Shown here one piece after another: positions 10,128-21,713 of a DNA stretch of 64,000 nucleotides. The translations under genes and the position numbers were made by a program. The stretch is taken from positions 4,273,671-4,337,670 of the forward strand of contig NW_024468913.1 of NCBI RefSeq assembly GCF_011745365.1, read 5' to 3'. The first letter of the stretch is position 1; each line of letters starts with the position of its first letter. The notes under the pieces were generated by a model. It was not told where the DNA came from. It did no database searches and saw only the letters and a program-made list of their open reading frames with translations. The DNA comes from Cryphonectria parasitica EP155. Its lineage: Eukaryota > Ascomycota > Sordariomycetes > Diaporthales > Cryphonectriaceae.

Positions 10128-11490
10128 CTACTTGGCCCCAGGAGCGTACAGAACCTGCTTCGTATCGTATTGGTATTCGACGTTCCCGTGCCAGTAGGGG
10201 ACGGCATCGATCTTGGAGATTTGCCACGCCTCGTCCAGGCTCTTGATGACATCGTCCGGCAGCGGGCCTTTCTCGATATTGTCGAGGTTGTTGCCCAGTT
10301 GTTCCCTCGAGCTCACGCCAATGATGATACCATCGTTGCCGTTCTTGATCTGGAGCCCGGAATGGTGCACTATCCATCTCAGCGCTGTCTCGATAATGGT
10401 CAGGCCGTGTTTCTCGACCGCCTGCTCAATCACCCTAAGCGCGTTGAACGTGCTGTCACGATAGTACCTGCAAAAAGGGACCCGGGTCAGCCAAACAATC
10501 TGTCGAGCGGGAAAGTCTCTAGGATGAGGATGAGGATGAAGAGGATGTTTGTCGCTTTGCGCAGGCAGCCTGCCACTCACCTCCCGCGATACCTCTTGCC
10601 GCTCTGTGCAGTGTCCGAGAACCGTCCTTCGGCAGGAACCATGTCCTTGCTCTTTATCTTGCCAGAGAACAGTCCTCCCGCGATTGGGTTGTACACCACG
10701 ATCGAGATGCCGTGGCGCCGACAAACGGGGATAAGCTCAGTCTCGATGCCCCGGGTCAGCACGTTATACATGCCTTGGTAAACTGATGGCTTCACCCAGC
10801 CGTTGTACTTGCACGTCATGCAGATCTCGGCCACCTCGAAGGAGGTGAAGTTGCTGATTCCGAGGCGAACGAACTTGCCGGCCTTGTGGAGCTTGTCGAG
10901 CGCCTCCAGGGTCTCGGCGAAAGGGGTGCCTCGATCCTGCGAGAATAATAGCGGCAGTCAGTCAGGACCGTTCTCTTTTCCCCTTTGGTTCTCTCACATA
11001 TGATGGACGAGAGGACTCAGGGAGGGATTGGAGGAACGTACGGCGGCGTGAAGGTACAGGAGGTCGACACAGTCTGTGCCTAGCTCCTTCAAGCTCGTCT
11101 CAACGCTCTCAACCACCTTATCAGCGGCATTCTCGCCGGGCTGTGATGGATACTGGACCTTGGTGGCCAAAGTCAGGCCTCTCTCCTTCCAGCCGGCCTC
11201 GCGGGTAAAGGCTTCCTGCTTGCCGTCGATGTAGGCGCGAGCAGTGTCGACCTCATTATAGCCCCTCTGCTGGAAGAGGTCGAGGACCTTGCCATATTCC
11301 TCCGGAGACGTGATGCGGGCACCTGAGTGCGTGACGAGTCAGTGATGCTCTCCTCTTTCTCGTGGCAGGGACCCTAGCTGATTCCCGGGGAAGTCACTCA
11401 GATTGGAAGCAGACCTGTGGATTCATCAGGGCCAAAGGTCATGAGCCCTAGGATCACTCGGTGAGTTGGAGATGCAGCGACGAGAGGCAT
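10128..11490 (-). CDS. Aldo/keto reductase, AKR7 (aflatoxin-aldehyde reductase) type, with apparent frameshift
   Basis: Four exons on the minus strand: 11490-11415, 11322-11042, 10937-10581, 10467-10128, all with GT-AG introns, about 350 residues. The start MPLVAASPTHRVILGLMTFG is typical of the family. The catalytic tetrad is visible: Asp in NEVDTARAY, Tyr in the same motif, Lys in LATKVQYP, His in LLYLHAA. Later motifs are VRLGISNFTSFEVAEI and YNPIAGGLFSGKI; the C-terminus ends VLYAPGAK. These enzymes reduce aldehydes and ketones with NADPH in the cytosol. Oddity: exon 3 starts in the frame expected from exon 2 (DRGTPF) but six codons later the family sequence continues (AETLEALDKL) one frame over, at a run of four A on the plus strand (10920-10923). 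One extra base there, real or an assembly error, breaks the gene. Confidence 0.82.
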
Positions 11491-12507
11491 CTTGGCGATT
11501 CTTGGCGATTCTCGGTGTTTTTCTTCCTCTCTTTTCTTTTTTCTCGATGGTGTACAGATTGGGATTCTCTCGGTGTGGGGAGTCTGGTTATGTCATGTCC
11601 TGTCCGGTGCCGTCACGTCACCGTTTATTTAGATAGGCCGGGGCTTGATGGTTATGTGGGGGGAGAGGGGGGGGGGTTGCCGGATTTAAACGCTACACCT
11701 TGGCGAGAAGAGGTAGGCGCTATGCGGATTTTGAGCATCTCGCGTCGTCGACTTCGGAGCTAGGGCAAAAAGGCGATAGGCACTAGGGCGTCCATCACTG
11801 TCAATCCCAAAATCGATGGATTGCCATTCTTGGAACGAACAAGCAGACACACTGCCAGCGTTAAACAAGGGGCTTTTCATCTACCACCATAGTATGTATG
11901 TCAGCTCGAGGAGGTCCCGTCATTTTTCAACCATTGCAAGTTATACAGAGTTTAGATGAGCAGTAAGCTACACACCTGTAGCGAAGGCAACAAACCCAAA
12001 TACGTATGCTGTATTAGAACATGCATCTGTAATGTATCGGATACACATCGGTACACTGGATTGAACATGCCATCCCATGCCGAGAGTGTTCTCACCTCAT
12101 CCTTGCCCCGGCTGGTCAGAAGAGAGATGACTGTGGGCACCCGTACCGGCTTCAGCAGTCAGGAGGGTTCGTCAGTGAGGTAGATAGTCTCCAAATGGAT
12201 CACGCGAGGGTTTTTAATCCACACTTCTGAAGATCCAGCTCTCCTAGATTCTCGGTACGGTGCCGAGGTACACCAGAGTCGACAACACCACACTCGACAA
12301 ACATCACGATGAGCATTGTGGGCCATCCTGAGATCGAAGAAGAAACAAGACTTCTATGCACTTGCCCCAACCTAAATAGTCTACAACGGCCGCCCCCGCT
12401 GGTCCTTTGAGCCCCCTGAAAGTTTCACTTGCTATCCATCATCTATTCGAGTCTCGTCGTGAAAGTGTTGTTATACAAACCACGAGGCCCCTTGCCCTGC
12501 CAATAGT
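11491..12507. other. Intergenic: AKR promoter and COX4 3' flank
   Basis: Lies between two minus-strand genes. It holds the AKR upstream region, including a 10-G run at 11667-11676, and the COX4 3' untranslated region. No gene seen. Confidence 0.5.
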
Positions 12508-13466
12508 TTACCAGTACTCCGGCTTGACGAAGTTGCTGAAGTTCTTAGGCTCCTCGTAGCCATGGTGGTCGTGTCCGTGCCCGTGGTCGTCGTGGCCTTG
12601 AGGGCCGACATACTCCATCTTGTAGACATTGCCGCACTCAGGGCATCGCTCGACGGGTCGGTCGCGGGAGATCTAACTTCACATCAGCATATGACAAACT
12701 CTTGTGTGTCGCCAACTTGGTGGATGATGAGAAGACATACGGTCAGCCAGATGACGCCGTGAGAATCAACAGGGTGGCCAGTGCAACCGGCGTACTGCTC
12801 CTCGCCGGCCGAGCGGACCAGGATGGGCTCCTTCATGGTGCCTTTCCGCGAGGCATCGAGGGGCCGCATGTCGAAGACGTCGACACCCTCCATCTTTCCG
12901 AGAATTTCAAGACGCTCCATACCGGTGGACTGCTCGAGATCGGTGGGAACGCTACCAGGTTTGGCACCGGGGCCAACAAGGTCATTAATGGTCTTGACGT
13001 CTGCCATGCCTGTCAGCCTTCCGTGTTTTGAATCGATGTGTGACTCGTCTTCCTCCTTCGAAGTCCTCGGGTTTTACGGCAGACCCAATTGAACGTCTCC
13101 GGCTAGGGATGGGACATGGCGGGATGGGCTCGGGACGGCATACCGGACAGCTTCTGGACGGACTGCTCCTGGGACTTGGCGGGGGTCGCATCTCCTGCAA
13201 AAACGATGTCAGTGGTGATGACCCCGAGGGTGAAGTTGTCGTAGCTGTAGGCGACATAGCCTTGGGGCAAACAGCACTGCACTGTGACAATCGAGAGGCC
13301 ACGGTGCAGGTGCCATGCCCAAATAGCCAATTGCCCAAGCTTCGAACGGAGGCTACATGCAACCCTCAAACTCACGGCGGATCATGCTGGTCGCGAAGGA
13401 GCGCCGCAGGACGGGGGCGACGGCAGCTCGTCGGGCGACGGCGACGGCGGAACGTTGCAGGAGCAT
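12508..13466 (-). CDS. COX4: Cytochrome c oxidase subunit 4 (mammalian Vb type), mitochondrial
   Basis: Four exons on the minus strand: 13466-13376, 13194-13144, 13009-12741, 12672-12508, coding 191 residues, with every joint in phase. The N-terminus MLLQRSAVAVARRAAVA..RRSFATS is a basic, Ser/Ala-rich mitochondrial targeting sequence. The mature part has the family hallmarks GPGAKPGSVPTDLEQSTG, LEILGKMEGVDVFDMRPLD, EEQYAGCTGHPVDSH, then CPECGNVYKMEYVG with the zinc-binding CxxC, a His-rich tail (GHDDHGHGHDHHGY) and NFVKPEYW at the end. The product is a nuclear-encoded, zinc-binding, matrix-facing subunit of respiratory complex IV. Length and sequence agree with fungal Cox4. A CACGTG box lies about 265 bp upstream of the start (13732-13737), beside a C run. 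Confidence 0.95.
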
Positions 13467-15980
13467 GATTGTGGTGGCAGTCGGCCAATTGATCGCACAG
13501 ATCGAAGTCGAAATTGGTCTTTTGGGGGGGGTTTGAGTGGAGAGGTCCCTCGAGTCGGGTCTGAGCGTGTGGTGGTCCGGGTGTGGTCAGGTAAAGGTGA
13601 GGTTGTAGTTGCCGTCGAGGGATTTGGCGATGGCCTGATTTGCCTGAGAGATGATTTGCCGTCGCCGTCACAGCTCCTAAGGAGCTCCAGTTTTTTTCGG
13701 CAGCGCACGGGCCAACCCCCCCCCCCCCAAACACGTGATAACCATCGCTATCGCTGGATGCGGTAGCCCAACACCACACCTCCTATGTGGTACGGTTGGA
13801 GGATTCGTCACTTTTGGTATCACATGTTCAGGTACCGACCTTTGCTTTTTGTGCAATTCAAGAACTCAAAGTGTCTTTTTCGGGGGGGGGGGGGGGGAGA
13901 GGGAGGGCATTTCCTGCCATCTTCTTTGCAGTTGAAGGAAGGAGCGCGGGCAACAGCCATCGTCACGAGCCAAAGCTGCACACACAAATAGAATAAGTCA
14001 CTTCCGTTACGATTTCAGAATTTTTCACGATCGGACAAGTCTTCCATCTGAAAGGGGAGAACTAACTAGCTCTCTCTTGTTTCTGTACTGACTGGAGAAA
14101 AATTGCCATCATTGATCATGATCCTCCCTTCCCGCCTTCCCCTGCAGCTATTCACATGCTCTTTACTTGGCTCATGCCTCTGCCTGAATGCTTCCCACGC
14201 GTAACATCAGACCGACGTGCTCAACCAGTCGCTGGCCTGCTGCACATCGGTCATCTACGTTGAATTCTGCCCCCAAACACTATCTTTCGAGCTCTGTTGT
14301 AGAGCTAGCTGATCAGGGAGGGCTCCTGCCGTGAAGATTAGGCCTCCAAGCCGAAGCTTGGGCCGGCAGCTGACGTCTCTGCGGGAGCGGCTACCATCAC
14401 AGCCCGGGCTGCTGAAAATTATTCCCCTGCTGGCCGCTGATCCCGTTGAGGGTCACGGCGCATGTAGGAGCTCCAGGGGTCTAGCTGCCATGGCTGTCGT
14501 AAGAATCCCTGTTGTGCTTCACTTGCTCCTCTCTACCCGTGGTCCATGTTGGCCAGTCGATTTATTCTACCGTGATGCGTGATGGCAAGGGTTTTTACCG
14601 GTGCGGACGCCACCGGCGCCGCTGGCTGTGTTGCTTCGGCTTGAGCTTCGGCTTCGAGTTGAAGCTGCTTGGACCAAGTTGGTGCCATGGGCGTTCTGGG
14701 GTGCAGTTGCCAGTGTACGTGCGATGTTAGATAGGTCGGCCGGGCTATGCCATCCGTTAGGGTCTTCAAAAAAGAGACCTCTGTAAGCGCGCCCTAGGGG
14801 AATTTCACCAAAGCCGGATATGTCTGTCTCTGCAGGCTGCATGGCAGAGGTCGGACCATGAGGCCCATCGAAGTGTGATCCACAACAGCCGTTTGCCAGT
14901 GCGGGTCGCATCTCGACCATTTCGGTCTCGATGAGGTTGAGACTCCTCGTGTGACTTTGGAGTTGTTAGGGTGAGCACCTCGTTTGCTCTCTGGAGACTG
15001 GCGATGATCTCGGCCTGGCCGTTGGCGCTTTGGACAACGTTGACCTCTTATCACCCGGACGCTGCCGTCGCTCGTTCCTAGTAATGGGCTCTCTTGTGTC
15101 CAGGAATAGTGCAGTTGCTTCTCGTGTCTGCCGCAGGAACCATTGGGGGCGGACATGTCCTCGTGGATCTCGGTAGCTTGCTTGCCTATGTTGACTAGGT
15201 CGTCTTTGTTTCTATGCAAGTGTAATTGCAAAGAAAAAAAGGAGACAAGGTGTTTCATAGCAATTCAAGCTTGGCCTCGTGTCAATCTGATCATGCTGAT
15301 GCGCGCGGTGACCGTCTGGTTGCGCGTGGAAGGCACGATCGATGGGTGATTATGGACTAGATGGGGGAAAGGCCCCAAGTCGGCAGTCGCGATCAAGATA
15401 GTCTTGATTATTTGATTCGAAAACTTAGCTCTTGATGGTAGGCCGCACCCAAGCCGCACTTGTTTAAGTAGATTCCGTTCTTTTATCCATATGAAACGAT
15501 GGCGAGCCTCCTCCCCCTCCCCCCCCCCCGGCGGCCCCAAATCTCTTCTCCTCTTTTTATTTATTTCTTTTTTGTTGTTCAAATAGTCAGATTGAAGCTT
15601 TGCCGATGTATAGGACCACCCGATATTTCGAATTGATAGATGCTTCTTTTCCCAGGTGCATATCGATGGGAGCACTTTGCACGTACGGGTTGCGCCGTAT
15701 CGCCCAGGCATGCAACATTAGCACGAAGCCGCCAGGCATCGCAGTACCACTTACTCTACTATTTCAAATCCGTGTTCACTGTCCACTCAGCTTGGTCGAC
15801 CTTTGGCTTGTGCTCCAAGCACGATTTGGGCAATGTTGAGGAAGGCCGTCGGGTGTAATTGGGGGCGATCCTTGGGGTTGGCTTAGGAAACGTTAGGTCT
15901 TGGGCGCTGGGTGTCGCTGGAGGCCACCGCCTGGCCTGGCTGTGCTGACCCAGCAGTGGCTGGTCATAAAGTCTGGGCCA
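13467..15980. other. Long intergenic region with homopolymer runs
   Basis: Left part is the COX4 upstream region with a 13-C run (13716-13728), CACGTG (13732) and a 16-G run (13882-13897); an 11-C run is at 15519-15529. The middle holds a possible decayed gene, entered separately. No intact gene is supported. Confidence 0.45.
14533..15231 (-). pseudogene. Possible decayed protein-coding region
   Basis: Three minus-strand stretches in different frames read like pieces of one helical protein: NKDDLVNIGKQATEIHEDMS (near 15,210-15,150), GQAEIIASLQRANEVLTLTT (near 15,020-14,960) and SLNLIETEMVEMRPALANG (near 14,940-14,890), followed by a Gln/Ala-rich region down to 14,533. No set of introns that I could find joins them. 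The family is not recognised; helical N-terminal regions of fungal STAND proteins are one possibility. It could also be chance composition. Confidence 0.25.
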
Positions 15981-16916
15981 TCACCTCGCTGCAGGTGGAA
16001 TGCCATCCAGATCGTCCATGTACTCCTCGAGGTGCTCGGCAGCATGCAAGGTGCCCGTCACAGGCCCATTCCCGCTAACATCTTCGTCCCTCTCTGCTGC
16101 CCCACCGAAGATGACACCAAAGTCAGCATAGACATCTTCCACGTCGGCCAGGTCCTCGATGTAGTTGCTGCTCGGGAAGCTTAACGAATCCTCATCTCCT
16201 TGGTCCTCCTCTATCGGTCTGGCGACATGACCTCGACGCGCGCGTAACTCGGGGGAGCGGAGAGACTTCTGCTGGGCAGGCTGCGGGCCAGGACTGCGAG
16301 CAGCCACAGCTGTATCTGGTGGCTTGGTCGTGAAAGAGGGTCTGGTCTCGGAAGGCCACTGTGTAGACATTTTGGGCCGTGTCGCTGGGAGGCCAACGCT
16401 GACACTCCTAGATGGTACGCCCTGTTCTGGCGGTGTATTATGTTCTCTCGCATGGATGATTGTCTCGCCTCGTTCTCCTCCTACCTCGTGATAGACCCTC
16501 AGCCTGATTCGGTTCAACATCGCTGCTCGATGCACCATCTCCGCTGATCCGTGTCCACGGACTTTCCTCGTGGGGATGCTACCAGGTTGTCCTCCAGCTT
16601 CCAAGGCTATACCAGGGAAGCCCGGCCCTCGAGAGCTCGACGCCGCCGCGGCAGCTCGTCTCAGAAATAACTCGCCACCCACCGTTGTCTGCCGATTGAG
16701 TATATGTGTGGCGGGGAGAGAGAATGGGAGAGAGAGACGAGAGGTGATCAAATCACGCCGCAGTCGACGCTTCTTGCAGCTGAGTAGCCCGGTGAAAGGC
16801 CCATCAACGTCATGCATTGGCCGGCTTCTCTTCCTCGTCGCTGTGTGTTGTGTTCTTTCGGCGTGTCCTTTGGTCGGTGACGAAGGCAATACTGTTGTTC
16901 TCTTATGAGGGGCCAT
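15981..16916 (-). CDS. Conserved fungal protein of unknown function (311 aa)
   Basis: One exon on the minus strand. The start taken is ATG at 16916 (MAPHKRTTVLPSSPTK); the open frame extends upstream but without protein-like sequence. Near residue 45 there is a strongly basic block KKRRLRRDLITSRLSLPFS followed by ATHILNR, which I believe is a conserved segment of uncharacterised ascomycete proteins and which could also serve as a nuclear signal. The middle is disordered and rich in Ser, Pro and Arg. The C-terminal third is acidic (EEDQGDEDSLSFPSSNYIEDLADVED region) and ends YMDDLDGIPPAAR. No catalytic motif or membrane segment. Role unknown; a nuclear location is only an inference from the basic block. 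Confidence 0.7.
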   Translation of the reverse strand: MAPHKRTTVLPSSPTKGHAERTQHTATRKRSRPMHDVDGPFTGLLSCKKRRLRRDLITSRLSLPFSLPATHILNRQTTVGGELFLRRAAAAASSSRGPGFPGIALEAGGQPGSIPTRKVRGHGSAEMVHRAAMLNRIRLRVYHEVGGERGETIIHAREHNTPPEQGVPSRSVSVGLPATRPKMSTQWPSETRPSFTTKPPDTAVAARSPGPQPAQQKSLRSPELRARRGHVARPIEEDQGDEDSLSFPSSNYIEDLADVEDVYADFGVIFGGAAERDEDVSGNGPVTGTLHAAEHLEEYMDDLDGIPPAAR

Positions 16917-19096
16917 TCTCCATGAGGCACCACTACCGCGTAAATCAGTTATAGGAACGGCCATATTCCACGGCTCGGGTGAACTGCGCCAGCAATTACT
17001 CGAGGAGGCCACCGCTCCCCTATCACAATTCGTGATGGCAACCACACATCTTCGAAAGAACGCCCACTTGTCAGTGCAGTGGTAAGCACCTTGTTGCCCA
17101 AGCGATTTTCCAGGCTGTCAAACTTGGGGTGGGGGGGGGGGGGGTGTAACAGATTTGAGGGAGCGATGATCACGAGTCTTTCAACCCAATTCCCTTAAAG
17201 AAAGACTTTGGTAAGACTACGTTGAAGTAAGTCCAAGTTGGTTGGTGTTTGTTTGCCTGACCGTCAAGGCACTCCAGAGAGAAAAGCCACAAAGATGATG
17301 CCAGTGTGCCAAACGAAGAAGAGGGGGAGAGCATAGAAGATACCAGAACGAAGGGCAGGGAGCGTGACCGCATCCGCCGAACGAAGCAAGAACCTGGATG
17401 CATATGCACAAACGCAAACATCGTGTGGTGACGGCGTGGCCTCGGTGCATGAGTTTGCCTCCAGGTGGGGATTCTCAGGAAGACCCGGGGAACAGGAGAG
17501 GCGATATGACTGGCTTGTGGTATGCGAGAGCTGGGGTTCAGGCACATGTCAGCTTGTCAGCCCTGGCTTCTCGTGGTCCGCGGATGCGAATGTAGTCGGC
17601 AGTGACAGCCGAAGGCCCACTTACGCCGCATGGGCGCGTCTAGATGTGGTATTTGCAACTCTATGCCATAAGCAGCCTGGAAGGCAAATTTTCTCGAGTA
17701 TAACCTTCCTTTTAGAGATCCGTGGCGAGGGGCAAGACGTCAGGCTCACCTGTTGACAGTCATCAAAAATTTTGAAATAGAGAGAGGTTTTTTTGGGTTA
17801 AAATTAAAATTACAAGATAAATCCTTGTTCTTGTGGGCGCTTCCTGAGGACTGGTCGTGTTACCGGAAGCTTTGCGGAGTTTGTTCACAAAAGCACCATT
17901 CTCTCCGGACTAATTCAAATCACAACCCTGATATCGTCTCATTCATTGACTCAAATCTTACGTCGTCTGAGATAATCCGTCCTCGGACACCAAAATTATG
18001 CCTAGCAGCGTTCCGTCATCATGGCAATTACTTACCAGCCCCATTGTGATTTCATAGTTAGTACGCCATGACAACTTCCTATTAAGTTTACCTATCCAAA
18101 CAGCATTTCGTCGTCTTGCATGTTGTTGTATCAGTAATTTGTGGGATGGTCCTAGAGAAGGCTTCTTTCTTGAGTCTCTGTTGGTATTAGATCGGCCTCT
18201 TTGTTGGATAAACCACGAATGTAGTTTCTCCTTCACTGTGTTGATATCGGGGATGTTGTTTCGATATGAACTTAAGCAGCATAGTCCACAGCTCTCTAGC
18301 AGTCAATCGAGCAAGGGCGTCATACATGCAACAGCACATGGTGGAGAGCATCGACCACGTTCGTCGGTCAGAACCGATTGCCGCTGGCTTTCTTCGGCTT
18401 CGGGGAGACCGGCTGTGTGTTAAGCTTAGTTCACCCTGAAGAAATCCCTTGGTCCGGGGGCTCTCAGTGCTTCCTTCTTACGTACTCTCGAGTTAAAATC
18501 GAAAGACTTCAATGCACCTTATGTGCATGATGCCCAGTGACACCTTGCGTTCCATAGGATGCCTTTGGCATGCTTATGCAAGGAATTACTGGGGGTTATT
18601 GTTGCTAGAAGGTCAGGTCGAGAAGGCTTCCAGTCCCACTTCTTGACTTATATTGTCAAACGAACGGCGGTCCGGCTTAACGTTATCTGTGGATTAAGCA
18701 TCACCAAATATAACAGAAGCCACCAATTGTATATGTAGCCCAATCACTAGATCAAGCTTTTATAAACCTAGACAACCAGAAACGAAAAGAGTACATACAA
18801 CAACGCTGGAGCAGTTGGCGGACGTGTATTGAATTCGTAGTGTAGCCTTCGAGTAAATCGTGGAATAAAACTTTGAGCCAGGATGGCGTGCAAGTTCATA
18901 CAGTAAAGACGGGGGCGGAAGCTACTTTGTCAGACACCGGGCCTGCTACGTAGCTAAATAGCTGCCTATCTTCCCCAGTCATCGCAGGAGAGAAGCGGAA
19001 GGTGAATTGCCTCCAGAAGAAGGGGCTACGTCCATAAGACGGGAAGCTTCCGCGACTCAATCTTGAACGGAGATGCTCGGTCGGTCGTCAGTCCGT
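16917..19096. other. Gene-poor region
   Basis: About 2.2 kb without a supportable gene. It includes a 14-G run (17131-17144). On the minus strand between about 18,420 and 17,960 the translation has a weak retroelement-Gag look (DALARLTARELWTMLLKF) but with several stops and no other domain; I cannot confirm a relic. Open frames at 17,170-17,756 on both strands are mutual shadows. Confidence 0.4.
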
Positions 19097-19741
19097 TCAG
19101 CTGCCTTCTGGGAGTGCGGAGCGCCCGACGGTAGACTCCTCGGATTCTTTTGCCAGCTTTCCAGCACGGTCCTTGGCTATGTCTGCCATGGCCTATCAAA
19201 GAAAAAATTAGTGATTCTCTCGGGTTCAGCTGTAGAGCTCACGTACATGGATAGCCTCCGCCTCCTCGGCTAGGAAGTCACCCCTGGCGATGCGCCGCCT
19301 CATGTCTTCCATGATAATGTCCCTGGACCGACCATTCACAAAAGTGACATATCTCAGGCCGGGGTACCTAGCCTCGTACTCCCTATTCAGGGATGCCAGC
19401 ACCTCGGCCTCAGATTCAGCAGCAGACTGCAGCTGTGCTTGCTCTGCTGCACTCTGCGCGCTCTCCACCTTCTTCTCACCCAGGCGGGGGTGAGAGCCCA
19501 AGATTGAGAGAAGAGGTTTGCGGGCCGAAGGGTCTGGATGGACTGTCTTTGCGATGACGAGCAATTGGTCGCGCAGGGTATCTATCATGTCGGGATAGGT
19601 AGTGAAGGTGATGGAACGCAGTGTAGGCAAGGCGAGGGTGTGGAGGTCATGGCTAGGCTCGAACAGGAGGTCCAGCACCGAGGTGAGGGTCGATTCGGGC
19701 AGCGATGCCAGCATCGTTGCATCTGGAAGGGTAGGAGCCAT
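19097..19741 (-). CDS. OHCU decarboxylase (2-oxo-4-hydroxy-4-carboxy-5-ureidoimidazoline decarboxylase)
   Basis: Two exons on the minus strand, 19741-19247 and 19192-19097, coding 196 residues; the intron starts GTACGT and ends GATAG. The enzyme makes S-allantoin from OHCU, the third step of urate breakdown after urate oxidase and HIU hydrolase. Supporting features are the ordered helical sequence, LGSHPRLGEKK with the catalytic His of the HPR(I/L)G motif (His84), and the late NREYEARYPGLRYVTFVNGRSRDI segment typical of the family. The second exon supplies MADIAKDRAGKLAKE. The C-terminus (ALPEGS) is not a standard peroxisomal PTS1. It shares a 337-bp divergent upstream region with PRP19. Confidence 0.88.
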
Positions 19742-20078
19742 TTTGCGAGAGGGACAGATCTATGCGCCTAACGATGGTGAAGTTGAGAGGTTGAGATACG
19801 GGAAGTGGAAGGAAGATACGACGATAGTACAGTATCCGCTCGTAGGGCCAACCCTTGTAGGGCACAGTATCTGGGTACGTACCTCGGAAGCACAACAGGG
19901 ACAGGGGCTAGTCAAGTCTGCAAGCCTGCCGCCAAATTTCCAACCTCCAAACCGCGACTGCAAACGAAGCTGAGCAGAGGTACGAGCCCAGATCTTCTGC
20001 AAATCAGACAGCAACAGACCGACGCACCTCTTTGTGGATTGCCCAACCCAAAACCTCATCCAAAGACACGAGTCCAGA
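19742..20078. promoter_or_regulatory. Divergent promoter region, OHCU decarboxylase / PRP19
   Basis: 337 bp between two start codons pointing apart, so it must hold both promoters. No specific box stands out. Confidence 0.5.
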
Positions 20079-21713
20079 ATGCTTTGTGCCAGTGAGTGCA
20101 TCATCATCTGCAAATGCCAGAGCTCGACCCAGAGCTAGGTCCAGACCCAGACCAGTCAGCATGAGAAACCCACTGACCAAAGGCTGAACACCAACAACAG
20201 TCTCAGGCGAGGCTCCCGAGGAGCCAGTCGTCTCTAAGAAGACAGGTACCGTTTTCGAGAAGCGTTTGATCGAAAAGTACATCGAGGAGAACGGCAAGGA
20301 CCCCATCACCTCCGACGAGCTCGACCTGGACGACCTCCTGCCTATCAAGTCTGCCCGCGTCGTGCGACCGCGCCCACCCACCCTCACCTCCATCCCTGCC
20401 CTGCTCTCTACCTTCCAAAACGAATGGGATGCGTTGGCCCTCGAGACCTTCAAACTCAAGCAACAGCTGTCCCAGACCCGCGATGAGCTGGCCAACGCCC
20501 TCTACCAACATGATGCCGCCGTCAGGGTCATCGCGCGTCTGACCAAGGAGCGCGACGAGGCGAGAGCTGCCCTCTCCAACGTCACCGTCACTGGCGGCGC
20601 TGGTGCCAGCGCAAACGGAGAGGCCATGGCCGTAGACAACGAGGCCCTGCCAGAAGATTTAGCCCAGCATGTCGATGACACGCAGGCCAAGTACGTCCAC
20701 CCTCCCCCCCAAAAAAGGAAAGAAAAAAACCAACTACATGCTTGCCGCGCCTACTGACCGATGCTCCATTGAATAGGCTCTCTAAAAGCCGGAAGAAGCG
20801 CCCGGTACCGGGCGGTTGGGCGAAGGCTAACGAGATCGCCTCCTTTGCGCCACAGTTATCTGAGTCTCTGCCTGTCCCACAGGCCTCCTCGATCGGGACC
20901 GAAGCCGGATACGCAGCCGTCGGTGGTCTCAAGGGAGACGCGGCTGTCTTCTCCATAGCTGCAGGTCAGGTGGAGCGGTCCCTGCAGGTCAATGAGCCCA
21001 TCACAGACACGCTGTGGCACGGATCCAAGGTCATCTTTGCCACGTCAAAGGGGTCCGTCAAGGTCTTGGAGGGGGGCAGTGAGGTTGCGTCCTTTGCAGA
21101 GCATGCGGGCGCGGCTACAGCCCTGTCGCTGCATCCCGGAGGTACGATCCTAGCTTCAGTCGGGACGGACAAAAGCTTTGTTTTCTACGACATGGATGCG
21201 CTCAAGAGGGTCACACGGGTGTATACAAACACGCCCCTGACAGCGTGCGCATTCCACCCTGACGGCCACCTCTTCGCAGCGGGCACGAACGCGGGTGCCA
21301 TCAAGATGTATCTCACCAAGACAGGCGAAGAGGCAGCGACATTCTCGCTAGGGGCCCCCGTCGAGGCTCTCGTCTTCTCTGAGAACGGCTACTGGATAGC
21401 GGCAACAGCCAAGGGACAGACGACCGTGACGGTATTTGACCTGCGCAAGGAAGGAGATGCGGCCACGGCGAAGGTGTTGGACATCGGAAGCGCGGTACAG
21501 AGCCTGGCATGGGACTACACGGGACAGTTCCTCGCCACCGCAGGACCATCGGGCGTCACCGTGCAGCAATACGCCAAGAGCAGCAAGAAATGGAGCGAGG
21601 CCCTCCAGAGCGCGACACCTGCCGTGGCGGTCGCCTGGGGCGAGGAGGCCAAGAAGCTGGTGACGGTCAACAGGGACGGCGTGATCTCGGTGCTAGCTGC
21701 TCCAGATGAATGA
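20079..21713 (+). CDS. PRP19: Pre-mRNA-processing factor 19, U-box E3 ubiquitin ligase
   Basis: Three exons: 20079-20091 (13 nt), 20201-20690 and 20777-21713, coding 479 residues, all joints in phase. The tiny first exon codes MLCA and the join gives MLCAISGEAPEEPVVSKKTG, the start of the Prp19 U-box, continuing with VFEKRLIEKYIEENGKDPIT and LLPIKSARVVRPRPP (to about residue 70). Next comes the tetramer-forming coiled coil (LKQQLSQTRDELANALYQHD and AAVRVIARLTKERDEARAAL), a linker with SRKKRPVPGGWA, and a C-terminal WD40 propeller. Prp19 is the core of the NineTeen complex that ubiquitinates spliceosome components and also acts in DNA repair. Length and domain order are normal. Confidence 0.95.

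Noticed and set aside
17958..18423. Retroelement Gag relic on the minus strand
   Set aside because: Only a vague compositional resemblance, several stops, no zinc knuckle, no LTR nearby.
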